In this document: piece by piece, positions 1 to 12,300 of the stretch | How positions within the stretch are numbered: position 1 is the stretch's first letter | How the letters are laid out: each line of letters opens with the position of its first letter | NCBI GenBank assembly: GCA_905221605.1 | Contig: CAJNDS010002621.1 | Coordinates: 248,001-312,000 of the forward strand | DNA from: Symbiodinium natans | Lineage: Eukaryota; Sar; Dinophyceae; Suessiales; Symbiodiniaceae | Length of the DNA: 64,000 bases | Reading direction: 5' to 3' | Notes under the pieces: generated by a model | Seen by the model: the letters and a program-made list of their open reading frames with translations, nothing else | Database searches by the model: none | What the model was told of the DNA's origin: nothing | Made by a program: the position numbers and the translations under genes

Positions 1-254
1 ACCCTCACCCCCAAACCCAAACCCCCAAACCCCTCAACCCCTAAACCCTAAAACCCCAAACCCCCAAACTCCTCAACCCCTAAACCCCTCAACCCCTAAA
101 CCCTGGACTCTCTGAACCCCCTAAACTCCCTAAAACTCCCTGAACTCTCCCTAAACTCCCTGAACTGCCTTAACTCTCCCCAAACTCTCCCTAAACCCTA
201 AACATTAAACCCTAAACCCTAAACTCCCGACACCCTAGGGGCCATTCCACAGAG
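1..254. repeat. Degenerate CCCTAAA-type telomeric array
   Basis: Mixed CCCTAAA, CCCCTAAA, CCCCAAA and CTCCCTAAA-like units fill positions 1-232, then about 20 unique bases lead into helicase exon 1. The array is too degenerate to be a maintained chromosome end and is followed by more than 60 kb of gene sequence, so it is read as intronic. Confidence 0.85.
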
Positions 255-309
255 GCGACCCTGCCGAAGACGACGACAGCTGGCTCCAGAGTCGGCTGCA
301 GAAAACGAG
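255..309 (+). CDS. Helicase exon 1 (first traced)
   Basis: Encodes x-DPAEDDDSWLQSRLQKT-(R), an acidic then basic segment N-terminal to the helicase core. Acceptor CACAGAG, donor GTGGGG. Ends in phase 2 and joins exon 2 in frame. Assigned by frame continuity with exons 2-3 rather than by a conserved motif. Confidence 0.6.
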
Positions 310-3300
310 GTGGGGATTGGAGGTTTGGGGTTTAGGGTTTAGGGCTAGGGTTTAGGGTTTGGGGTTTAGGGTAGGGTTAAGGGCTAGGGTTTAGGGGTTT
401 GGGGCTTAGGGCGTATGGTTTGGGGGTTAGGGGTTTTGGGCTTAGGGCGTATGGTTTGGGGTTTGGGGTTTAGGGCTAGGGTTTAGGGTTTAGGGTTTAG
501 GGTTTTGGGGTTTGGGGTTTAGGGCTAGGGTTTAGGGTTTAGGGTTCGGGGTTTAAGTTTGGGGGATTGGGTTTAGGGATTAGGGTTCCGGGGTGGGTTT
601 CTTTCGGAGCTTGGTGCTTCAGGTGCAGGGTTGCTTGATCTCTCCCCGCCTCCCCAAGCTGCACCCTAAACCCGAAACCCGAAACCCGAAACCCGAAACC
701 CGAAACCCGAAACCCGAAACCCGAAACCCTTAACCCTTAACCCTTAACCCTTAACCCTTAACCCTTAACCCTTAACCCTTAACCCTTAACCCTTAACCCT
801 TAACCCTTAACCCTTAAACCCTAAACCCTAAACCCTAAACCCTAACCCTAAACCCTAAACCCTGTCGTCAATCTGGCACTTTGTAGAAGCTCGTTGCAGC
901 CTGGCAGCTGAATGTGTTCAACACCTCTTAGGGCTTAGGGTTTAGGATTTTGGTTTTAGGGTTAGGGTTTAGGGTTGTTTGCTGCGTTTGCCTCCCCTAG
1001 AAACCTGAAGACCTAAAACAGAAAGCCCCTAAACCCCAAACCCTAAACCAGAAAACCTTGAGCTCTAAACCCTTAGTCCTACACCCTTAAGCCTTAACCA
1101 TAAACCAGGAAACGCTAAACCCTAAACCACAAAGCCCTCAGCTCTATAAACCCTAAGTCCAAGACAGGCATGAGAGTGCCAAGCTCCAAGCGGAGCTTTC
1201 GGCGGAGCGGCCATTGCAGAAGACCCGTTGCTCGTCAGTCATGGGTTTAAGGTTTAGGGTTTAGGGTTTAGGGTGCTTCAGATACCACCGCACACACACA
1301 CACACACACCTTGATTCTCACTGCCAGAAAGGGGTGGACTCTTCGGAAGGGCATGAGAATGACATTAGATCTGCCCAGCTCGGCAACATGTCTCTTTTGC
1401 CATTTTTTTAAGGATACTTAAACCCAATAAGGAATATAACTTTTATCCCAACCATGAACTAAGTCTATTCTAAGTAAAGCACATGGCCTGATGTCTGAGC
1501 CAAAGGGACGAGCCTCTGTTGCGAAAGAAGGGACCAGGCTCTCAGGAACGTACCATTTGGGCAGTTTTCTGGGTTACGGCCCCCTTCAGGGTCACTTGAG
1601 GTTTCCGCGATATGCCCCCTTTGTGTAGACACATCGCGAAATCCTAAACCCTAGACCCTACACCCTCAAGCACTTAGACCCCCCTTGGCCTACTGACGCT
1701 CGAAATCAGCAAACCCCAAACCCCAAACCCCCAACCCCAAACCCCAAACCCGAAACCCTAAACCCCAATCCCTAAACCCTAAACCGTCAACCTCTCTACC
1801 ATATAACTCTAAATGTTAAGCACGAATTTGGCGTTTAGACCCCATTGTTCAGGACGAATTTTGCGTTTTGACCCGTCTGACCCATTTGGCCCCCTATTGT
1901 TCAGCACGAATTTGGCGTTTTGACCCGTCTGACCCGCACGAGTTTGGCATGTTGACCCGTCTGTCCCGTTTGGCCCACCCATGGTTCAACTCGTTTGGCC
2001 CCCCCATAGTTCAGCACGAATTTGGCGTTTTGACGCGTCTGACCCATTTCAGCACGAATTTGGCGTTTTGACCCGTCTGACCCGTCTGGCCCCCCCCATT
2101 GTTCAGCACGAATTTGGCGTTTTGACCCGTCGACCCGTTTGGCCCGCCCATTGTTCAGCACGAATTTGGCGTTTTGACCCGTCTGACCCATTTGGCCCCC
2201 CATTGTTCAGCACGAATTTGGCGTTTTGACCCGTCTGACCCGTGTGATTTTTTGGCCTCTTGATGCGTCTGAACAGAAATTCATGAACTTTTATTTTCTT
2301 AATGTTATGGGATTCTTTGGGCGGGTGGGTTTTTTTTCCGTTGCCTACACACTTCTGGCCCAGTAAATGCTCGAACTTGACATGCTGAACCCTAAGCCCT
2401 AAACCCCCAACCCTAAACCCCAAACGCTAAACCCTAAACCCCAAACCCCAAACCCTAAACCCCAAACCCTAAACCCTAAACCCTTCTGCACGGAGGGGAG
2501 GCGCTCCCGGCATTTGGCCAGCGCCAGGCAATTCAGAAGGCTGTGCTGCCCTCGGCGGGGTTTGGGTTGAGTTTCAGGTCGGGAGGGTTTAGGGTTTAGG
2601 GTTTAGGGATTAGGGTTTAGGGTTTAGGGTTTAGGGTTTAGGGTTTAGGGTTTAGGGTTTAGGGTTTAGGGTTTAGGGTTTAGGGTTTAGGGGGAACCCG
2701 TGTTTGTTTTTTTTGTGGGTGCTTTTTTGCTGTGGGTGCTTTTTTCGGGGGCCGCCCCGGTGAGTGAGTGACCTGGCGCGTGTCGCCCCCGCACCCGCAG
2801 CAAAAAAAAACGCGCCCCCGCACCCGCAGCAAAAAAGAAAAGGCGCCCCCGCACCCGCAGCAAAACAAAAAAAAACGCGCCTCCCCACCCCCCAGGTCAT
2901 TTGTTTTGCAATTTCCTCCCCAACCCCGCCCCCNNNNNNNNNNNNNNNNNNNNNNNNNNNNNNNNNNNNNNNNNNNNNNNNNNNNNNNNNNNNNNNNNNN
3001 NNNNNNNNNNNNNNNNNNNNNNNNNNNNNNNNNAGCATTCCCCCCCCCTTGGGGGGGGGGGGGGGGGGGCTGTGCGTTTTAGCCGGCCAAACTTGCTTCA
3101 ATCATACGAATCCCTTCCAAACCCATGATGATGCGAGCATTGTGTTTGCAAATGGGGGGGGGCTGCGCCCCCCCCAACCCCCCCGGTATTTTAGCCGGCA
3201 AGCCTGCTTCAAAGCTTACGAATCCCTTCCAAACCCGTGCATTGCGTTTTCAAATGCGGCGGTCTGCGCAGCCCCCAACCCCCTGAAAAAAGAGGGAATA

Positions 3301-6300
3301 TGTGCTTGCTTTCCTACGAAAATTCAGACCTTATAGTGGAAGTTGAATTTTCCGTTTAAAAATAGAGATATAAGCGTCTTCCTAGTAAAGAATCAAGAAA
3401 ATAGAGCTTGTGTTATGAGACATGAACAAAAACACATGTTGTCTACGAGTCACAGATAGAGATATTGCATGTACTCTTATGGCAATATAGAGAATTAGCT
3501 TTTCATGTATTCCTCTCTCATGTCTTCCTCGTGAAATAAAGAGAAGAAGTCTGAAAATACTGACAAAATAGTAAACTATAGAACAATAGATGTTTTCGCT
3601 CTACAATATAGAGAAATTAGAGGTTTCCCATGACAACATAGATGAAATAGAGGCTTTCATACGAAAATATAGCGAAAAGACAAAGTGTTTTCATATTAAA
3701 ATGTAGAGGTCTTGATATCCAAATATAGAGAATGGAGGTTTTCATGTTCAAATTTTCAGAAAATGGAGGTTTGCCTATTCAGAGACAGAGAAAATAATGG
3801 GCTTCCGATTAAAATAGGACAAGAGGAATAAAAACACTTTTAATTGCAAGTCACATATTGAGATATCACAGAGAATTAGTTTCTCATGTATTCCTCTCTC
3901 ATGTTTTCCTCATTAAATATAGAGGAAAACTATGACGATATAGACCAAATGGAGAGAAATACAGGTTTTCGTTATAAAATATAGAGAAATAGAGGTTTTC
4001 GTATTGAAGTATAGAGAAATTAGAAAAGCTAGAGGTTTTCATACGAAATGTAGAGAAAATAGAGGTTTTCATATTCAAATATAGAGAAGAAAGAAGTTTT
4101 CCCATTTAAAACCAGAGAAAATAGAGGTTTTCATAGTAAAAATAGAGAAAACAGCAAAAACGCTCCGCACCCGCAGCAAAAAAAAAACGCGCCCCCACGG
4201 CACCCGCAGCAAAAAAAAAAAAAACGCGGCCCCGCACCCGCAGCAAAAAAAAAGGCGCCCCCGCACCCGCAGCAAAAAGAAAACAAGCGCCCCGCACCCC
4301 GCAACAAAAAAAAAAACGCGCCCCGCACCCGCAACAGAAAAACACCCGCAGCAAAAAAAAAACACTCTTACCGGGTTTAGGGTTTAGGGTTTAGGGTTTA
4401 GGGTTTAGGGTTTAGGGTTTAGGGTTTAGGGTTTAGGGTTTAGGGTTTAGGGTTTAGGGTTTAGGGTTCAGGGTTTGGGGTCTGGGGTCTGGGGTTTGGG
4501 GTTCAGGGCTCAGGGTTCAGGGTTCAGGGTTCAGGGTTTAGGGTTTATGGAAATGGTATAGGGTTCAGGTCCGGAGTTTTGGGCGGGTTTTGAGCGAAGT
4601 GTTGGGCGGGCTTGGGCGACAGTTGTTCGCTTTGCTTGCCCTAAACCCTAAAGCCTAAACCCTAAACCCTTGTCTAAGTTGAAACTTTGGGGCCTTAAGG
4701 CCTTTGAAGCTTTGTTTACGTAGCATTCTTTTGGCCTCTTAAGAAAGCCTTGGTCAAGTAAAATGCATATTTTGCAGCCAGGGGCGTTTTGGATCAGCTT
4801 TTTGAGATGTTTTTTTTTTTTTTTTTTTTCGGAATTTGGTTTGGGAACAGTGTTTTGTGTGGTGCCAGCTTGTTCCGTCAAACAACTTTGTAAGTTCAGA
4901 ATGATATCACACACAATTTCTGTTTGTCCCGGTCTTGCGGGTTTGTGGAGTTTTGGGCGGGCTTGGGGCGTAAGTTTTGGGCGGGTTTTGGTTTTTGTTC
5001 GGGGGGGAAGGGTGTGGGAAAGGGGGGGGGGGGAAAGGGGGGGGGGGTGGGGGGGAAGGGGAAGGGAGGGGGGGCGGGGGGGAAGGGGGGGCGGGGGCGG
5101 GGGGGAAGGGGGGGCGGGGGCGGGGTCAGGCAAAAGTATTGGGCGGGTTTTGTTTTTTGGTTTGCCAAAGTTTTGGGCGGGTTTGTGTCTTTGCATTGCA
5201 GCGTAAAAAACCTCGTAAGGTTTGTCAGACGCTTTAAGGGAGGTTTGAGGGTCTTAGGGTGTTTAGGGCTTAGGGCTTAGGGGGCAGGGCTGAGGGAGTT
5301 GAGGGTGCAAAGTTGTACCATGAAGGGTCGAAGGCCTGCTGCCTGCACACTTTGAGAATGAGTTCCTTGAGTGAGGTCCACCACCATCTTGGGGCACCAA
5401 AAAGGGGCTTATCAGTGGGTCATAAGTACAGTTATCGTTGGTTTAATAAGTACCATGAACCTCCAAGTACAGTGCCTGAATCCGACCTGGCATTTCAAAG
5501 CCCGCTATACTTTGTGGTACTTTACTGTAACTTTAGATCCTTACCTTTTTTTGGGTTTATTGGGTTTCTTATTAAGGCAGCAAAAAGTTTAATTTGTAGC
5601 TACCCTCCTGAGTGCAGCCAAGTATATTGTAGCGGGCTTTGATCGTGTTATAATAACACGATCAACGCAGGATCCCCGTGCCCTTCGGCCTTCGACCTTG
5701 TGCTGGAAACCCTAGGGTTAGGGTTTAGGGTTTAGGGTTTAGGGTTTAGGGTTTAGGGTTTAGGGTTTAGGGTTTAGGGTTTAGGGTTTTGAAGCCTGAA
5801 CCCTAAACCCTGAACCTGACCCGTTGCCTGAAGAACCTTTTGCCTATGCACTCCTTGCATGTGTTATACGAATCTGAGGTAACCTGCACTAAGCACGCCC
5901 TTGGGGTATTGTATATATTCCATTGTTGTGTTTACGAGAATCATATTTAATATATTTTCAGAGGGTTTAAGGGTCATTCTAGTACCCTAAACCCCTAAAC
6001 CCCTAAACCCCTAAACCCCTAAACCCCTAAACCCCTAAACCCCTAAACCCCTAAACCCCTAAACCCCTAAACCCCTAAGCCCCTAAACCCCTAAACCCCT
6101 AAACCCCTAAACCCCAAACCCTAAACCCGATCAGGTCTCCGAATCACAAGTTGTTGTGATTGAAGGCGACACTGGCTGCGGGAGCATTGATTGCATTCGG
6201 CCCACACCTCAACCCAGAACAAGGACTCACTATACGTCAAGGGTCCATGTGTCGGTTTCGCCGCTGTGTGGGGTTTCCCCTAAAGGGTCCACGTGTCTAT

Positions 6301-9300
6301 GTATCCTCCAAGGTTCTGCCGCAATGTTCGTAGGGGAACTGGGTGAGCCTAGGACCCAAGTCCTGACCTCGGCATCTCAGCCCATAGCCAGTCCGGAGCC
6401 CCAACTCAAGAGCAACCTATAGGAATGCAAAGGGTGCCCCTTTGGTTTAAAGGGCTTTGTAAGGGAACCAAGACCCTAAACAAAGTGAATAGTGGCCTGG
6501 TTCAGGGTTTAGGGTTTAGGGTTTAGGAATCAGGCTTTAGGGTTTAGGGTTTAGGGGTTGTTCGCTTTTGGGGTTTCGAGATTCGGTAAGGGGGAGGTTC
6601 GATCTCGGGTTTAGGGTTTAGGGTTTAGGGTTTAGGGTTTAGGGTTTAGGGTTTAGGGTTTAGAGAAGTGAGGATTTAGAGAAGTGAGGGTGTCGGGTGT
6701 TTTTTTGGGGCCAGTTTTCGGTGCAATTAGTGCTTGGCGTTCTCCCTTGTTCTAAACAGTCTTTAATAGGGATGATTATCGCGGTACTATACTCCCGGTT
6801 GAGGACTGGTAGTGGGAACATGTAGGGTTTAGGGGTTTAGCGTTTAGGGTTTAGGAATTAGGGTTTAGGGTTTAGGGTTTGGGCTTGAACTTGTTTTTCT
6901 TTTGGCTTGCATGGCTCCCAGCATGCCTAAGGAAGTCGACACAAGTGCCTCAGCGACCGGGCGGCACCATGAACCCCGAACCTCAAGAGTTTAGGGTTTT
7001 TGGGTTTAGGGTTTAGGGTTTCGGGTTTCGGGTTTAGGGTTTAGGGTTTCGGGCTTAGGGTTTAGGAGGTTTTAGGGCATGAGTGGGTGAAGAGACTAGG
7101 TCAAGAGGTTTTCGTTCCTTGCAAGCCGGTTTAGCAAGATCCGAACGAGACGGTGGCTGTTCTTGTAACCCACCTATCAGCCCCTTAAGTGCCCTAATAT
7201 GGTTATAAGTACAGTTCAAAGTAGTTCAGATTGGTTGATCAGTGCCATGAACCTTTAAGTAGGATCCGGGGTAGGCCCTTATTCCGTTTCTTTAGGCTTT
7301 AGGGTTTAGGGTTTAGGCGTTTAGGGTTTAGGGTTTAGGCTAATAAGCCACCTAAAACCCACCAGGGCACGCTTTCATTCCTAGGCTACTCGTGGGTCAC
7401 CCTAAACCCCAAACCCCTATAGACCCTGTTTTTTTCCTTGGTTGCTCTTGGGTTTAGGAAACCCGAAACCCGAAACCCTAAATCCTAAACCCTAAACCCT
7501 AAGCCCTAAACCCTAAACCCTACAGGATTTCAACTCTAGGGCTCTTGAAGCCGGCCCTAACTTCATCAAGCCCTCAGAACCTGATCTTTGACAGCCTGTA
7601 CGCAATACAAGTTTCTGGGGTTTTAGGGGTTTAGGGTTTTGGGGTTTTAGGGTTTTGGGGGTTTAGGGTTTTGGGGGTTTTGGGGTTTAGGGTCAAGGGC
7701 CCTTCGGCCCTCACTCGGAGGTTCATGGTACTTAGTAACCAAGTATAACTGTACTCATAACTGTACTTACAACCATGTTAGGGCACTTAAAGGGCTTGTA
7801 AGTTATAAGTCCAGTTTTAATTGGGTAATAAGCACCATGAACCTCTAAGCAAGCGCCTAGACCCTAAACCCTAAACCCTAAACCCTAAAGGTTCATCTTC
7901 GAGGACTGGCTTGCCAAAGGCCACGGGGGAGCTGCCGGGATCTCGGCTCAGGGAGGTCTCCCCTAAGGAAGGGTTTAGGGTTTAGGGTTTAGGGTTTAGG
8001 GTTTAGGTTTAGGGTTTAGGGTTTAGGGTTTAGGGTTTAGGGTTTAGGGTTTAGGGTTTTAGGGTTTTAGGGTTTAGGGTTTAGGGTTTTAGGGTTTAGG
8101 GTTTAGGGCTTGAAGGGTTCAGGGTTTGTGTTTGAGGGTTTAGGGGTTTAGGGATGTAGGGGTTTAGGGATTTAGGGATTTAGGGTTTTAGAGATTTTCA
8201 GGGGTTTAGGGTTCAGGGTTTAGGGATTTGGGGTTTTGGGGCTTGGGGGCTTGGGGGCTCGGGGTTGAAGCACCCAAAGCCGACCTTATGTTGTATGTTG
8301 CCGCCTAAGAACGGAATAAGGTTGTGATATTGGGGCACGAGTTCGGCATGGCATAGAGTTTGAGCGTCTGAGGGGGGGGGGGGGGGGGGGCTCAGGGCTT
8401 CGAAGTTTTCTGTGGTCCCTAAACCTAACCCTAAACCCCAAACCCCAAATTTGTGTGGCTGGGGCAATATAGGGGTGAGGGCTACAGGGCTTCGATCCAA
8501 ACTAGGACAGCTTCCGGCGTGGGTTTTGTCCTTGTGATAATATGTGTGCACCTGATACCCCCCCCCCCCCCCATGGCTGCTAAATGGCAGTTTGAGACAG
8601 CGCCCAACGTTAGGGCTTAATGTTAGGGTTTCATTAGGGCTTAGGGTCTAGGACCCTAAACCCTAATTAAATCCTAAACCCTAAACCCGAATACCCTAAA
8701 CCCCAAACCCTAAACCCGAAGTGGCCGCCTTCACCGCCCAACCTCCTGTCAAACACCTCATAGCCTTCGGGGAGTACCATCGACTTATGACCCCACGAGA
8801 GAGTTCGTTGAGTGCCCAAGGTAGGTTCAGGGTTTGGTGTTTCTGGTCCAGGGTTCAGGGTTAGGGATTGCAGAAGCATCGAATCGAGGCCAGCATCATC
8901 ATGACCCAGCCGCGTCGGATCAGCGCGATCGGCGTGGCGGACCGCATCGCCAGCGAGATGGCGACAGGCCGACTCGGCCAATGAAGGTGTGGTGTAGTCG
9001 TTGTGTAGTTATGGGTACGTCCTGTCCTCTAAGCTGATAGATGACTGTAGCCTGAGCTTGGATACTGTAAGCCGGCTCAGCTGCTTGCATGACCTGCGGC
9101 CAGCGAAAGTTCATAACCTGAGGGACATGAGAGGCCTAACGTTGGGTTCAGATACCTTATGCCTGATGCTACCAAGAAAGCCTAGTAAGGTAGAGCCTCA
9201 TTTCGTCCACAAGGCCCAAGCCAAGGCGCAAGCCCCCATGGCCGACCTTGCCCCAGGATTGTCTCAAGAAGAACGGAAGGTCCTCTGGTCTGATGGCCTT

Positions 9301-12300
9301 ACTGCCGCCCGACAGTTGACGGTCTGTGGTCTCGGTGGTTCAGAAGTGCATCTTCCTTTTGAAGACAACATGACCGTGGAAGACTTGCGCAAGAGCGTCG
9401 CAAGAAGGATCGGCTTGCATTTGGGTGGCATGCTTGTCCTGACGGCTGGCGGCAATGCCCTGGACGATTCCAAGCCGCTCTTTGAACAAGTTCAAGGCGA
9501 TGTCATCACGTATGTGGTTCAACAGGTTGCCCTCGCCATGTTTATATGTTTTCTCTCACTGTTTGGGCCGAGTATGCTATTTTGGAAATTTTGTCGGAGA
9601 GTTGAAAAGCCGACCTAGGTTGGTGCAGGGCACGCAGCAGCTGCGTTTCTGCGAGCCAGCGACGGCCAACGCCTGAGCGTGATGGACGCGCACGCAATGG
9701 ACGCAATCTCTTCGTTGGAATTTTTCGGTGAGAGCAATCTCGAGAAGGTTGAACTGCCAAAGAACTTGCAGTCCTTGAGCTTCGCAGGCGGTTTCAACCA
9801 GTGTTTGGAGAATGTGGCCTTGCCCGGCAGCTTACAGTCCTTGAGCTTCAGGTTTCGCTTCAACCAGAGCTTGGAGAACGTGGCCTTGCCTGGCAGCTTG
9901 CAGTCCTTGAGCTTCGGAGACGAATTCGACCGGAGCATGGAGAATGTGGCCTTGCCTGACAGCTTGCTGTCCTTGAGCTTCGGCAACTGGTTCAACCAGA
10001 GCTTGGAGAATGTGGCCTTGCCTGGCAGCTTGCAGTCCTTGAGCTTTGGAGACCGGTTCAACCAGAGCTTGGACAATGTGGCCTTGCCTGGCAGCTTGCA
10101 GTCCTTGAGCTTCGGAAAGGATTTCAACCAGAGCTTGGAGAATGTGGCCTTGCTTGGCAGCCTGCAGTCCTTGAGCTTCGGCAACTGTTTCAACCAGAGC
10201 TTGGAGAATGTGGCCTTGCCTGGCAGTTTGCAGTCCTTGAGCCTCGGTCATGTCTTCAACCAGAGCTTGGAGAATGTGGCCTTGCCTGGCAGCTTGCAGT
10301 CCTTGAGCTTCGGCAACTGTTTCAACCAGAGCTTGGAGAATGTGGCCTTGCCTGGCAGTTTGCAGTCCTTGAGCCTCGGTCATGTCTTCAACCAGAGCTT
10401 GGAGAATGTGGTCTTGCCTGACAGCTTGCTGTCCTTGAGCTTCGGCAACTGGTTCAACCAGAGCTTGGAGAATGTGGTCTTGCCTGGCAGCTTGCAGTCC
10501 TTGAGCTTCGGAGACCGGTTCAACCAGAGCTTGGACAATGTGGCCTTGCCTGGCAGCTTGCAGTCCTTGAGCTTCGGAAAGGATTTCAACCAGAGCTTGG
10601 AGAATGTGGCCTTGCTTGGCAGCCTGCAGTCCTTGAGCTTCGGAGCCTGTTTGAACCATAGCTTGGAGAATGTGGCTTTGCCCGGCAGCTTGCAGTCCTT
10701 GAGCTTCGGAAACTGTTTCAACCAGAGCTTGGAGAATGTGGCCTTGCCAGGCAGCTATCAGTCCTTGAGATTCAGAAAATACCCCGACCAATTTTTGCAG
10801 AATGTGGCCTTGCCTGGCAGCTTGCAGTCCTTGAGCTTCGGAGAGGACTTCAACCAGAGCTTGGAGAATGTGGCCTTGCCTGACAGCTTGCTGTCCTTGA
10901 GCTTCGGCAACTGGTTCAACCAGAGCTTGGAGAATGTGGTCTTGCCTGGCAGCTTGCAGTCCTTGAGCTTCGGAGACCGGTTCAACCAGAGCTTGGACAA
11001 TGTGGCCTTGCCTGGCAGCTTGCAGTCCTTGAGCTTCGGAAAGGATTTCAACCAGAGCTTGGAGAATGTGGCCTTGCCCGGCAGCTTACAGTCCTTGAGC
11101 TTCGGGTTTCGCTTCAACCAGAGCTTGGAGAATTTGGCCTTGCCTGGCAGCTTGCAGTCCTTGAGCTTCGGAGACGAATTCAACCAGAGCTTGGAGAATG
11201 TGGCCTTGCCTGACAGCTTGCTGTCCTTGAGCTTCGGCATCTGGTTCAACCAGAGCTTGGAGAATGTGGTCTTGCCTGGCAGCTTGCAGTCCTTGAGCTT
11301 CGGAGACCGGTTCAACCAGAGCTTGGAGAATGTGGCCTTGCCCGGCAGCTTGCAGTCCTTGAGCTTCGGAAGCTGTTTCAACCAGAGCTTGGAGAATGTG
11401 GCCCTGCCTCGCAGTTTACAGTCCTTGTGCCTCGATTCAGAGTTCAACCAGTGTTTGGCATCTGTGGTTTTGCCGACTGGACTTGTGTCGTTTGAGGATG
11501 CGGATCTATGCATTGGTATGCACACGTCTGGTCTCAAGACTGGCAGCGAGATCTGAAGTCGAAAAGAATCCGAATGCCTTCCATTTCAGGGTGCTTCTGA
11601 AAGTAACAGGTTCAGGGTTTAGGGTCTTGGGTTTAGGGTTTAGGGCTTCGGGGTTTAGGGACCCTAGACCAACAACTCTAAACGCTATACCCACCCTACA
11701 CCCTCTGCTGAGTCGGTGTCCGACATGTGCGGACCCCGAAGCCCTCTAAGAAACCCTATGGAACCCTCACCCCTCGTTCAGGGGTTTAGGGTTTAGGGTT
11801 CAGGGTTTAGGGTTTATTTAGGGTTTAGGGTTTAGGGTTTAGGGTTTAGGGTTTAGGGTTTAGGGTTTAGGGTGCACCCTCCACCCAAAACCCTCAACCT
11901 ACCAGTAGCGCGTCCTGGAGGCTTAGATCTTGCGGGGTCTACGCAGAAGTTGACAGTGCATGTAGCATGATCGTCTTAGTTAGGAGATAACCCAAAACCC
12001 TAAACCCTAAGCCTACGTTCGCACGTTTGAAGCCCTACACAACTTAAGAGCATACAACAGCGGGCATCATATGCGGGGACGAATCTTTCTAGTGTCCTGC
12101 AGCCGAGGGCTTAAGACCTTAGGGTCTAGCGTGCTCAAGGTTTAGGGTTTAGGGTTTAGGGTTTAGGGTTTAGGGTTTAGGGTTTAGGGTTTAGGGTTTA
12201 GGGTTTAGGGTCCAGTTGAGCTTTAGGGATTTGACACGAGGGCCACGCGGTTCGGCTGAGGACTCACCTCTGACTTTCCCCTGCGACTTGCTACCGTCAT

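Larger units (their letters stand above)
2555..6134. other. Intron 3 (3.6 kb): telomeric arrays, assembly gap, AT-rich block, G-rich block
   Basis: Telomeric arrays at 2585-2692, 4376-4545, 5705-5790 and 5982-6128 (the last as CCCCTAAA octamers). Also holds two CGCAGCAAAA-type arrays, the N gap, an AT-rich block, a poly-G block and two dispersed elements, listed separately. Conceptual ORFs over poly-G or CGCAGCAAAA repeats are low-complexity and not treated as genes. Confidence 0.75.
6953..7890. other. Intron 5: two family A elements between telomeric arrays
   Basis: TTTAGGG or CCCTAAA arrays at 6985-7070, 7285-7340, 7460-7535, 7615-7695 and 7858-7888. Family A copies at about 7161-7260 (3' part) and 7716-7850 (full). 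Confidence 0.75.

Noticed and set aside
1-860. Chromosome end (true telomere) at the left edge
   Set aside because: Units are degenerate, occur in both orientations, and helicase coding exons lie among them; similar arrays fill the whole window.
2673-3336. ORFs running through the N gap
   Set aside because: They include unknown bases and CGCAGC-A(n) repeats; not evidence of a gene.
4648-5280. Pro- or Gly-rich ORFs over the poly-G block
   Set aside because: Low-complexity translation of homopolymer runs in all frames.
9615-11537. Three long minus-strand ORFs across the LRR exon
   Set aside because: They are antisense shadows of a 69-bp repeat that happens to be open in several frames; the plus frame has the Ubl domain, splice junction and LRR consensus.
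11700-11750. Possible extra helicase exon (VGVRHVR-like reading)
   Set aside because: Exon 7 joins exon 8 in phase without it, and exon 8 already supplies the VGYSIRLE segment.
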